Assembly (NCBI RefSeq): GCF_021458635.1
Contig: NZ_JAIRDQ010000005.1
Span: 434,001 to 498,000, forward strand
DNA from: Bradyrhizobium monzae
GTDB lineage: Bacteria; Pseudomonadota; Alphaproteobacteria; Rhizobiales; Xanthobacteraceae
Reading direction: 5' to 3'
DNA length: 64,000 nt
Numbering within the stretch: the first letter of the stretch is position 1; every line of letters begins with the position of its first letter. Below the pieces are notes generated by a model. It worked only from the letters and a program-made list of their open reading frames with translations. It searched no databases and was not told the origin of the DNA. A program made the translations under genes and the position numbers. This document shows positions 53,639 through 61,530 of the stretch, in pieces.

Positions 53639-54510
53639 CCGACCAGGAAACGGTGTTCGGGCAGGCCCTGTGCGACGCCGTGAATGGCGAGGAGATGGCC
53701 GGCCATGGGCTCGCGACCGAGCTGCTGCTGATCGAGGAATTTCCGAGCCGTCGTCACGTACAGCGTCTTGAGATCGCTGCCTCCGAAACACAGGCACGTC
53801 GGATTGGTCACAGGGACAGGAATGACCGTGTCGATCGTTCCGTCCGGCCGGTAGCGCACCACCCGGCCGCCCGAGAAGAACGCCGTCCACAGCCCGCCGG
53901 CAACATCGACGCAGGCGCCGTCGGGCCGCTGCTGCGAGGCGCTGTAATCAGCAAACAGGCGTCTGTTTCGGATCACGCCGTCATCGAGATCGAAGTCGAA
54001 CGCCCATGTGCGGTATCGCCGCGTGTCCGTGAAATAGAGCGTGCGATTGTCGGGCGAGAAGGCGATCCCGTTGGTCACGATGACGTCGTCGAAGATGCGC
54101 GCCACCTGTCCGTCTCCGGTCACGCGATAGAGCGCGCCGTTCGGGCGATGCAGCTGGTTGTCCATGGTGCCGATCCACAGGCGGCCACGGGCGTCGACGC
54201 GGCCGTCGTTGAGGCGGTTGTCGAGGCCGTGTTCGACTGCGATGACGGTCTGGCGATGGTGGAGGGTCAAATCCTTCGCGAGCAGGTGGGAGCCGTCGGC
54301 CGTCAGGGCCTGGCTGCCGAGGAATTGGCAATCGTAGGAGGTGACGTGATGGACGCCCGTCGCCGGGTCGAAGGATTGATGCAGCCTTCCGTCGATATCG
54401 ACCCACCACAGCTTGCAGGAACGGTCGCACCACAACGGGGTCTCGCCGAGAATATCCGCGCTGGCGACGGCGGTCTCGACCCTGTACGCGGGGAGAGAGT
54501 TCACGGTCAT
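53635..54510 (-). CDS. SMP-30/gluconolactonase-family lactonase
   Basis: A six-bladed beta-propeller of 291 residues that hydrolyses sugar or related lactones using one divalent metal. Ligand positions are recognisable: Glu in ADILGETPLW, Asn in VTNGIAFSPDNRTLYFTDT and Asp in QQRPDGACVDVAGGLW. DGRVDARGRLWIGTMD is also typical. Its ATG overlaps the M24 gene's stop as ATGA. It probably opens a lactone made during catabolism of the compound imported by the TRAP system across the divergent promoter. Confidence 0.91.
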   Translation of the reverse strand: MTVNSLPAYRVETAVASADILGETPLWCDRSCKLWWVDIDGRLHQSFDPATGVHHVTSYDCQFLGSQALTADGSHLLAKDLTLHHRQTVIAVEHGLDNRLNDGRVDARGRLWIGTMDNQLHRPNGALYRVTGDGQVARIFDDVIVTNGIAFSPDNRTLYFTDTRRYRTWAFDFDLDDGVIRNRRLFADYSASQQRPDGACVDVAGGLWTAFFSGGRVVRYRPDGTIDTVIPVPVTNPTCLCFGGSDLKTLYVTTARKFLDQQQLGREPMAGHLLAIHGVAQGLPEHRFLVG

Positions 54511-55679
54511 GCCGGAATCCGGTTCCAGCCGCGCGCGTCGTCACCAAAGGCCTGATAGCCGTCCGGAGTCACGGCGATGGTGTCTTCGAGCTTGATGAAG
54601 CCTCGTCGCGGATGCGGCAGCGTCGTCTCAATCGAGATGACCATGCCGGCCTCCAGCGGCGCGTTGGCGTCGTCGGCCGGATAGGGAATCGGGCCGCTCG
54701 CGGTCAGACGCGGTGCTTCGTGGCTGACGATGCCCATGCCGTGGGCGACGAAATGCATCTGCTTGCCGTGAGGGGACCGCGCCAGCGCTTCCGTGGCGGC
54801 GACATAGATCTCGCTGCCGGTGAGCCCCGCGCGGATCGGCGCACGCGCCGCCTGTTGAATCAGGTCAATCTCGTCGAGCAGATCGACAAGCTCGCCGTCC
54901 GGCTCCCCGTGCACGGCCATCCGGCAGAGATCGCCGATATAGCCCCTGTAGTTTCCGCCTGAGTCCAGCGAGACGATATCGCCGGGCGCGAGGCGCTGGT
55001 CGGACGGCGCGCGGTTGAGGCTCGTTCCCATCGTCACCAGCGCGTATTCAAAGATCATGTCGCGCGACCGCTCCGCGTGGCGCAGATGATCGATGATCTC
55101 GCGCTTGCTCTGTCCGGCGCGGGTACGGCTGGCCGCGTCCATCATGGATGCGACCACGCGCTCGGACGCCTCGCGGAGAATCTCCAGCTCAGCCGGTGTC
55201 TTGATCGACCGCAGTTTCTCCAGCGGCCGCATCGCCTCAACGAGCCGGCAATCGGATCGCTCCCGGCGCAGCACATCCGCCGCATCGGCCGGCAGGAAAG
55301 AAAGCTCCGCGCCGATGCGAAGCGCAGGCATGGCGATGGCCTTGATATGCTTGAGCGCGAGCGTCATCGCCTCGACAGAGGTCGACGATCCGAACACGGC
55401 GGGCGGCATCCAATAGCCGGCGCTGGTCCGATTCTGGACGCTGTCCCGCTCGTTGCGGTTGGCGATATAGGCCGACTTGTCCAGTGCGCCCGTCACATAG
55501 ACGAAGATCGGGAGATACCGGCTGATGCCGATCGCTTCCATGTATTCGAACTGGAAATGATAGTAGCCGCCGAGAAGGTACTGGATGTTGTGCTTCGACG
55601 TCACGATCAGGACGTCGATGCCAAAATCATCGAGCAAGCCGTCGAGCCTGGCCGTGGAGAATGGAATGTTGGCGTGCAT
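54507..55679 (-). CDS. M24-family metallohydrolase (Xaa-Pro peptidase/creatinase type)
   Basis: The 390-residue pita-bread protein has a creatinase N-terminal domain (about 1-145) and the catalytic domain with all five metal ligands in place: Asp pair in SLDSGGNYRGYIGDLCR, His in VAHGMGIVSHE, and Glu in SIETTLPHP and LEDTIAVT. Besides Xaa-Pro dipeptidases the fold includes creatinase and ectoine hydrolase, which act on small non-peptide amides. In this operon a small-molecule role is likely. ATG 55679 (MHANIPF) is chosen. Confidence 0.9.
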   Translation of the reverse strand: MHANIPFSTARLDGLLDDFGIDVLIVTSKHNIQYLLGGYYHFQFEYMEAIGISRYLPIFVYVTGALDKSAYIANRNERDSVQNRTSAGYWMPPAVFGSSTSVEAMTLALKHIKAIAMPALRIGAELSFLPADAADVLRRERSDCRLVEAMRPLEKLRSIKTPAELEILREASERVVASMMDAASRTRAGQSKREIIDHLRHAERSRDMIFEYALVTMGTSLNRAPSDQRLAPGDIVSLDSGGNYRGYIGDLCRMAVHGEPDGELVDLLDEIDLIQQAARAPIRAGLTGSEIYVAATEALARSPHGKQMHFVAHGMGIVSHEAPRLTASGPIPYPADDANAPLEAGMVISIETTLPHPRRGFIKLEDTIAVTPDGYQAFGDDARGWNRIPA

Positions 55680-55729
55680 TGATCGTTCTTCTACGTCGAC
55701 GATTTGATCTTGCGGGGCAGGCGAGGCGA

Positions 55730-56389
55730 TCAGGCGTCCTTCCAGGAGGACAACGCATGCGCGACGCAGCCGCTGATGTGCTCGCTGAGGACCGTTCTCG
55801 CGCCCTTGATGTCTCGTTTCAGAGCGCATTCCAGCAGCGCCTTGTGCTGGTTGATCGTCTCCGTGCCGCGATAGCGCAGCGCGTAGCGGAAATATTTGTC
55901 GAACACGACGGCGTGCGTGTGCATCAACTCGCGTGAGCCGCAGCTCGAAATCAGGGCCTGGTGGAATTCACCGTCGTAGCGCTTGCGCAGCTCGGGATCG
56001 TCGCCCGCCTTGAGGACGGTGCGTTCAGTCGCCGCCAGCTTGTGATGCGCCGAGACCACGCGGCCTTCCCACTCGACATCACCGGCGCGGAACGACTCGG
56101 CCATCGCATGATGCTCGAGCAGGATACGGAGATCAGCGAGCTCGCGCAGGTTCTGGATCGAGATCGGCGCCACCTCGAAGCCGCGCTGGCCTTCGGCCAC
56201 CACGAAACCTTCTGACGTCAGTCGATTGAGGATCTCACGCAGCGTCGAGATGCTGACGCCGTAGTCTTCCTTCATGGCATCGAGCTTAAGACGCCCCGAA
56301 GGCGTCAGCACGCCGAAAATGATGTCGGAGCGGATGCGCTGATAGCCGCTGTCGCCCGCCGACAAGGGCCGTTCCTCGAGTGCCGTCAT
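55730..56389 (-). CDS. GntR/FadR-type (FCD domain) regulator
   Basis: The 219-residue repressor has an N-terminal winged helix (YQRIRSDIIFGVLTPSGRLKLDAMKEDYGVSISTLREILNRLTSEGFV) and a C-terminal all-helical FCD domain with the metal/ligand pocket residues in LEHHAMAESF, YDGEFHQAL and INQHKALLECAL. It is first on the minus strand and divergent from the TRAP transporter genes. It probably represses both sides of the island until the substrate or an intermediate appears. A palindrome suited as operator lies at 56513-56526. Confidence 0.92.
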   Translation of the reverse strand: MTALEERPLSAGDSGYQRIRSDIIFGVLTPSGRLKLDAMKEDYGVSISTLREILNRLTSEGFVVAEGQRGFEVAPISIQNLRELADLRILLEHHAMAESFRAGDVEWEGRVVSAHHKLAATERTVLKAGDDPELRKRYDGEFHQALISSCGSRELMHTHAVVFDKYFRYALRYRGTETINQHKALLECALKRDIKGARTVLSEHISGCVAHALSSWKDA

Positions 56390-56512
56390 GCCTTCTGATC
56401 CCGCTTGTCCGGATCGCCGGCTGCCCTTCGGGCAGGCGAACCATCAATGTTGCCAGCACTATAGCAGAATCCAAACATCAGACGTCCAACAAAATCTCAT
56501 ATGAAATTGATA

Positions 56513-56526
56513 ATGTCGTTTGACAT
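56513..56526. promoter_or_regulatory. Palindromic candidate operator in the GntR-TRAP divergent region
   Basis: ATGTC-GTTT-GACAT is a perfect inverted repeat in an A+T-rich stretch (about 56480-56570) that is unlike the rest of the window. Its right arm overlaps a TTGACA -35 hexamer. A repressor there would block transcription towards dctP. Confidence 0.5.
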
Positions 56527-56617
56527 GAAAATATATGTATGATGTGTAAATAAACTGAGGGCACGGAAAACAAGCGCATAAGCCGCCGTTCCTGCCCCAG
56601 GGAACAGGGAGGAAACG

Positions 56618-57637
56618 ATGAGCTTGTGGGTACGGACGCTGTCTGCGACGGCGATCTGCGTGGCGCTGACGGTCGGCGCATCCGCCGCTGATGACATTCA
56701 GGAGCGGACGATCAGGTGGGGACACCTGAACAACACCGATCACCCCGTCAGCTTTGGCGTACAGAAGTTCGCCGAGATCCTGTCGGCGAAGAGCGGGGGC
56801 AAGATGAAGGTCCGCGAGTTCGCGGCCTCACAGCTCGGCAACGAGCTGCAGCAGCAGTCCGCGCTGCGCGGCGGCACCCAGGAGATGCTGTCCGCCTCGA
56901 CGACATCGCTCGCCACCGTCATTCCCGAATTCGGCCTCGTCGATTTCCCGTTCCTGTTCAACACGACCGAGCAGGCCGATGCGCTCGCGACCGGCAAATT
57001 CGGCAAGGCGATGCTCGATACCTTGCCGTCGAAGGGCCTGATCGGTCTCGGCTATTGGGGCCTCGGCTTCCGCAACGTCACCAACAGCACTCGTCCCATC
57101 ACCAAGCTCGAGGATTTCAGCGGCCTCAAGCTCCGCGTGATTCCGAACCCGGTCTATCTCGAGACCTTCGGGGCCTTCAAAGCCAACCCGGTACCGATGG
57201 CCTTCGGCGAGCTCTACTCGGCGCTGGAGACCCGCACCGTCGACGGCGAAGAGAATCCCTACACGGTCATTCTCTCCAACAAGTTCTATGAAGTGCAGAA
57301 ATACGTCTCCGCCACCAATCACACCTTCACGCTCAACATCATTCTGGTGAGCAAGGCGTTCTGGGACAAGCTGTCGCCGACCGAGCAGCGCCTGATGCAC
57401 GAAGCCTATGAAGAGAGCCGCGGCTACCAGAAGGAGCAGACGCGCCTTCAGACCGACAAGGCGCTGACGGAATTGCAGGCCAAGGGCATGCAGTACAATG
57501 CGATCGCGCCTGAGGAGACCGAGCGCATGCGCAAGACGTCGCTGCCGGTCGCGGACAAGATCTCTGCCAGCTTCCGTCCCGAGACGGTGAAGCTCTTCAA
57601 CGACGAAGTCGAGCGTATCCGCAAGGACGTGAAGTAG
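56618..57637 (+). CDS. dctP: TRAP transporter substrate-binding protein (DctP family)
   Basis: The 339-residue periplasmic receptor captures an organic acid for the TRAP permease. It has a signal peptide (ending GASAAD), IRWGHLNNTDHPVSFGVQKFAEIL, and the conserved arginine segment LGFRNVTNSTRPITKLEDFSGLKLRV, whose Arg grips the carboxylate. VDGEENPYTVI is also typical. GGGAGGAAACG precedes the ATG. It heads an operon with both permease subunits, aroQ and three further genes. Confidence 0.95.
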   Translation: MSLWVRTLSATAICVALTVGASAADDIQERTIRWGHLNNTDHPVSFGVQKFAEILSAKSGGKMKVREFAASQLGNELQQQSALRGGTQEMLSASTTSLATVIPEFGLVDFPFLFNTTEQADALATGKFGKAMLDTLPSKGLIGLGYWGLGFRNVTNSTRPITKLEDFSGLKLRVIPNPVYLETFGAFKANPVPMAFGELYSALETRTVDGEENPYTVILSNKFYEVQKYVSATNHTFTLNIILVSKAFWDKLSPTEQRLMHEAYEESRGYQKEQTRLQTDKALTELQAKGMQYNAIAPEETERMRKTSLPVADKISASFRPETVKLFNDEVERIRKDVK

Positions 57638-57712
57638 CGGACCTCTTCATCACGCAGGCGGCTGGGCCGGCCCTTGGCCGGCTCAAAGCCCTCTTTGGTT
57701 TGGACACCACGC

Positions 57713-58222
57713 ATGGCGCGAGTTCTCGACCTCTATTGCTCATTCTTGAAGGCCGTCATTGCCGCATGTCTTGCGGTCATGGTGGTGCTGGTCTTCGGCA
57801 ACGTCGTCCTTCGTTACGGCTTCAACTCCGGAATCACGATTTCGGAGGAGCTGTCGCGCTGGTTGCTGGTCTGGCTGAGTTTCCTCGGCGCGATCGTCGC
57901 GCTGCGCGAGCATGCCCATCTCGGCGTCGATACCCTGGTCCGGATGCTGCCGCCTTTCGGCAAGCGCATCTGTTTCGTCATCAACTATTGCCTGATGCTG
58001 TTTGCCGACTGGCTTCTGCTCTCCGGCAGCTGGCGCCAGACCATCATCAACATCGACGACCGCGCGCCCGCCACCGGTTTGTCGCTCGGAATCTTTTACG
58101 CCGTCGGCGTGGTCTTCGGCGTCTCGGCCGGCGTGATCCTGCTCTACGACCTCGTCCGGGTGCTGACCGGGCAGGCCAGCGAAGCCGACATGGTCGCCGT
58201 CAAGGAATCGGAAGAGCACTGA
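57713..58222 (+). CDS. dctQ: TRAP transporter small permease (DctQ family)
   Basis: The 169-residue protein has four membrane helices and the family marks VVLRYGFNSGITISEELSRWLLVWLSFLGAIVALREHAHLGVD. It packs against DctM in the inner membrane. It starts 75 bases after dctP and overlaps dctM by one base (TGATG). The substrate is set by DctP. Confidence 0.93.
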   Translation: MARVLDLYCSFLKAVIAACLAVMVVLVFGNVVLRYGFNSGITISEELSRWLLVWLSFLGAIVALREHAHLGVDTLVRMLPPFGKRICFVINYCLMLFADWLLLSGSWRQTIINIDDRAPATGLSLGIFYAVGVVFGVSAGVILLYDLVRVLTGQASEADMVAVKESEEH

Positions 58223-59502
58223 TGACGATCGCAGTTTTCACCTTCTCGCTGCTCGGCGCCATGGCGCTGGGCATGCCGATCGCCTTTGCGCTCATCGTCT
58301 GCGGCGTGGCCTTGATGAGCACGATCGACATGTTCGACGCCCAGATCGTGGCGCAGAACGTCATCAATGGCGCGGACAGCTTTCCGCTGATGGCCATTCC
58401 GTTCTTCATGCTTGCCGGCGAGGTCATGAACAAGGGCGGCCTGGCCAAGCGCATCGTCAACGTCGCGCTCGTGGCCGTCGGGCATTTTCGCGGCGGACTT
58501 GGTTACGTCACGATCCTGGCGTCCTGCATTCTCGCCTCGCTCTCGGGCTCGGCCGCGGCCGATGCCGCCGCGCTCGCGGCGCTGCTGGTGCCGATGATGG
58601 TGGCGGCCGGACACAAGAAATCCTATGCGGCGGGTCTGGTCGCGGCCGGCGGCATCATCGCCCCCGTGATTCCGCCCAGCATCGGCTTCGTCATCTTCGG
58701 CGTCGCTGCAGGCGTCTCGATCTCGAAACTGTTTCTGGCGGGCATCGTCCCCGGGCTGCTGCTCGGGGCAGGGCTCTGCCTGGCCTGGGCGTGGGTGGTG
58801 CGGCAGGAGAACCTGACGCCGCCGCCGCGGGCCTCCTTGTCCGAGATCGTGAAGGCCGTCATCGACGGATTCTGGGCTTTGATGCTTCCGGTCATCATCG
58901 TGGTCGGCCTGCGGTTCGGCATCTTCACGCCGACGGAGGCGGCGGTCGTCGTCGCGGTCTATTCGCTGTTCGTGGCAACCTGCATCTATCGCGAACTCAA
59001 GCTGTCGCAGCTCTACGACGTGTTCGTCTCCTCCGCCGTGACGACGAGCATCGTGATGTTCCTGGTTGCGGCGGCGCTGGTATCCTCCTGGCTCATCACG
59101 GTCTCGGAGATCTCCGCGCAGGTCGTCCATCTCTTGCAACCCTTCATGGGCAACAACACACTGCTGATGCTCGCAATCATGGTCGTGGTGGTGATCGTCG
59201 GCACCGCGCTCGACATGACGCCGACGATCCTGATCCTGACGCCGATCCTGATGCCGATCGTCAAGGCCGCGCACATCGATCCCGTCTATTTCGGCGTGCT
59301 CTTCATCATCAACAATGCCATCGGCCTGATCAAGCCGCCGGTCGGAATCGTGCTCAACGTCGTCTGTGGCGTCTCCAGGATCAGCATGGAGGACATCATC
59401 AAGGGCGTCTGGCCCTTCATGATCGCGCAACTGATCGTCCTGTTCGCGATGGTCCTATTCCCCGGACTGGTGACGGTCCCGGCGAAATGGTTCGGCGGCT
59501 AG
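58222..59502 (+). CDS. dctM: TRAP transporter large permease (DctM family)
   Basis: The sodium-driven transport subunit, 426 residues with about 12 membrane helices. It shows LGMPIAFALIVCG, FPLMAIPFFMLAGEVMNKGG, SGSAAADAAALAALLVPMM, GGIIAPVIPPSIGFVIFG, GTALDMTPTILILTPILMPI and INNAIGLIKPPVGIVLNVVCG, all DctM signatures. The A of its ATG is the last base of the dctQ stop. aroQ follows after 27 bases. Confidence 0.95.
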   Translation: MTIAVFTFSLLGAMALGMPIAFALIVCGVALMSTIDMFDAQIVAQNVINGADSFPLMAIPFFMLAGEVMNKGGLAKRIVNVALVAVGHFRGGLGYVTILASCILASLSGSAAADAAALAALLVPMMVAAGHKKSYAAGLVAAGGIIAPVIPPSIGFVIFGVAAGVSISKLFLAGIVPGLLLGAGLCLAWAWVVRQENLTPPPRASLSEIVKAVIDGFWALMLPVIIVVGLRFGIFTPTEAAVVVAVYSLFVATCIYRELKLSQLYDVFVSSAVTTSIVMFLVAAALVSSWLITVSEISAQVVHLLQPFMGNNTLLMLAIMVVVVIVGTALDMTPTILILTPILMPIVKAAHIDPVYFGVLFIINNAIGLIKPPVGIVLNVVCGVSRISMEDIIKGVWPFMIAQLIVLFAMVLFPGLVTVPAKWFGG

Positions 59503-59529
59503 TCACATCGAAAACAACGGAGCAGGGCA

Positions 59530-60024
59530 ATGGCCGCGAAAATCATGATCCTCAACGGGCCCAATCTCAATTTCCTCGGCATCCGGGAGCCGCATATCTA
59601 CGGCCGGACGACGCTGCAGGAGATCGAGGCGAGCTGCCAGGCGCTGGCCGACCAGCTCGGCGTCTCGATCTCGTTCCACCAATCCAACATGGAGGGCGAG
59701 CTCGTCGGCCTGATCCAGTCCGCCCATGGCAAGGCGGACGCGATTATCATCAACCCGGCCGCCTATTCCTTCACCTCGATCGCACTGATCGATGCGCTGA
59801 AGATATTTGAAGGCGTGAAGATCGAGCTGCATATCTCCAACATCCATGCGCGCGACGAGCTTCACCGCCACTCGATCACGTCGAGCGCCTGCACGGCCGT
59901 CATTTGCGGCCTGGGCCCATACGGCTATCTCGTCGCGATGCTGGCGGCCGTCCAAAAGCTCGGAGAATTGCCTGCAACGATCCCACCGGCTCTTCACGGG
60001 CTGGCGGCCGCAGGCAGGGCGTAA
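59530..60024 (+). CDS. aroQ: Type II 3-dehydroquinate dehydratase
   Basis: AroQ interconverts 3-dehydroquinate and 3-dehydroshikimate. The 164-residue product has ILNGPNLNFLGIREPHIYGRTTL with the catalytic Arg and Tyr, FHQSNMEGELVGLI, IINPAAYSFTSIAL and the late ELHISNIHARDELHRHS with its catalytic His. It is slightly longer than average at the C-terminus. The position inside a TRAP transporter operon points to a catabolic (QuiB-like) copy for quinate/shikimate use, not the biosynthetic one. Confidence 0.94.
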   Translation: MAAKIMILNGPNLNFLGIREPHIYGRTTLQEIEASCQALADQLGVSISFHQSNMEGELVGLIQSAHGKADAIIINPAAYSFTSIALIDALKIFEGVKIELHISNIHARDELHRHSITSSACTAVICGLGPYGYLVAMLAAVQKLGELPATIPPALHGLAAAGRA

Positions 60025-60039
60025 AGAACGGAGGGCGTG

Positions 60040-60696
60040 ATGCGCGGATCGGGATTTCTCGCCATCTGGAGCGACGTCGCGGCGCAGGACCTGACGGATT
60101 ACCGGCACTGGCTGACGCGCGAGCACACCACCGAGCGCGTCACGACCAAGGGCTTTCTGGCATCGCGCGTGTTTCGCGCGGCGCGGGACGATCTCAATCG
60201 CTTCTTCATCCTGTACGAGCTGGACGCGCCCGAGGTCCTCGATGGCGAGGCCTATCTGGCGCGCCTCAACGCGCCGACGCCGTGGTCGCAGCATATCATG
60301 CCAAGGCTCGGCAACTTCATGCGGGGCGGAGGCACCATGGTGGCGCGGGCAGGGCGGGGCGAAGGAGCCACGATCATCGCGCTTAGGATCGAGAATTTGC
60401 CCGAGACTCCTCAAAAATTGGCCGAGGCGCTCGTTGCATGCGACGGCATCGCCGCCGTGCAGATCGGAGCAACCGACGAGGCACGGACATCGGTGCCAAC
60501 GACCGAAAAGGGTATGCGGAAGGAGGAGGGTTTCTTCTCGGGCCTTCTGTTGATCGAGGCGCTCGACCTGACCTCGTTGCAGGCCGCTCTGCAGCGGGCC
60601 CGCACGATTGCGCCTGACGTTCTCGGCCGGGCGAGCGAGCCGGAGATCTATCAAGCCATGTTTACGCTCGATGCCCGCATCGCGGATTTCGGCTGA
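60040..60696 (+). CDS. Unknown protein in the catabolic operon, possibly dimeric alpha/beta-barrel
   Basis: The 218-residue protein has no signal or membrane segment. MRGSGFLAIWSDVAAQDLTDYRHWLTREHTTERV and FLASRVFRAARDDLNRFFILYELDAPEVL, then a second half with GLLLIEALDLTSLQAALQRAR, suggest two ferredoxin-like halves such as those of ABM/EthD-type proteins, but I cannot name a family. GGAGG stands before both GTG 60037 and ATG 60040. The gene is 15 bases after aroQ and overlaps the next by one base, so it works in the same pathway. Confidence 0.8.
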   Translation: MRGSGFLAIWSDVAAQDLTDYRHWLTREHTTERVTTKGFLASRVFRAARDDLNRFFILYELDAPEVLDGEAYLARLNAPTPWSQHIMPRLGNFMRGGGTMVARAGRGEGATIIALRIENLPETPQKLAEALVACDGIAAVQIGATDEARTSVPTTEKGMRKEEGFFSGLLLIEALDLTSLQAALQRARTIAPDVLGRASEPEIYQAMFTLDARIADFG

Positions 60697-61514
60697 TGGC
60701 AGGTTTCTCGCTCGCCGCCCTGACCGTGCTCGAGCTTGCGCCGCCCGAGATGATCGAGCTGGCGGCCCGCTGCGGCTACGAGAAAGTCGGGCTGAGGCTG
60801 CTGCCGGCAACGCCGTGCGGAATTGCCTATCGCCTGATGGACGATGCATCGCTGCTGCGGGAGACGCTGGCGCGGCTGCAGGCGACGGGCGTGACCGTTG
60901 CCGATCTGGAGGTCGTGGCGTTCAGGCCGGAAACGGAGGTCACGTCCTTCACGCCCTTCTTCGAGGCGGGCGCGCGTCTCGGCGCCAGGCATATCCTCGT
61001 TGCCGCCTACGATCCGGATCTGGTCCGGTTTTCCGATCGTTACCGGCAGTTTTGCGAAGCGGCCGCAACGTATGGACTGACGTCCGATCTCGAATTCATG
61101 CCCTGGACCAGCGTTCCGGACCTCAAGACAGCGGTCCGGATCGTCGCCGATGTCGATCATCCCTCTGCCGGCATTCTGGTCGATGCGCTGCATTTCGATC
61201 GGTCGCAAAGCTCGCTTGCGGATCTCCGCACCATCCCGGCGCGCCGGCTTCACTACTGGCAGCTCTGCGACGGCCCGGCCGAACGTCCGGCCACGACGGA
61301 GCAGCTCATCCATGCCGCACGCGAGGAACGCATGTTTCCGGGCGAGGGCGGCATAGACCTTGTTGGCCTGACGAGAGCGATGCCGGACGACCTCACCATC
61401 AGCATCGAGGTTCCGACCGTTCAACTGGCGAAGACCGTCGATGCCGCAACGCGGGCGCGGCGAGCGCTCGCGGCGGGCAAGGCCGTGGTCGAGAGGGCGC
61501 GCGCGAATTCCTGA
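60696..61514 (+). CDS. TIM-barrel sugar-phosphate isomerase/epimerase-family enzyme
   Basis: The 272-residue protein belongs to the AP-endonuclease-2-like barrel group. Metal ligands are suggested by Glu in SDLEFMPW, Asp and His in GILVDALHFDRS, Gln in YWQLCDGP and Glu in ISIEVP. The group contains epimerases, inosose dehydratases and 3-dehydroshikimate dehydratases (AsbF/QuiC-like). Next to a catabolic aroQ, the last activity, giving protocatechuate, is the attractive guess. It overlaps the unknown gene by one base. Confidence 0.87.
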   Translation: MAGFSLAALTVLELAPPEMIELAARCGYEKVGLRLLPATPCGIAYRLMDDASLLRETLARLQATGVTVADLEVVAFRPETEVTSFTPFFEAGARLGARHILVAAYDPDLVRFSDRYRQFCEAAATYGLTSDLEFMPWTSVPDLKTAVRIVADVDHPSAGILVDALHFDRSQSSLADLRTIPARRLHYWQLCDGPAERPATTEQLIHAAREERMFPGEGGIDLVGLTRAMPDDLTISIEVPTVQLAKTVDAATRARRALAAGKAVVERARANS

Positions 61515-61530
61515 GGGAAGGGTGCTCCGG

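Noticed and set aside
56521-56545. TTGACA with TATGAT as a textbook promoter for dctP
   Set aside because: The two hexamers are only 12 bases apart, too close for sigma-70 use. Only the palindrome over the TTGACA was kept as a site.
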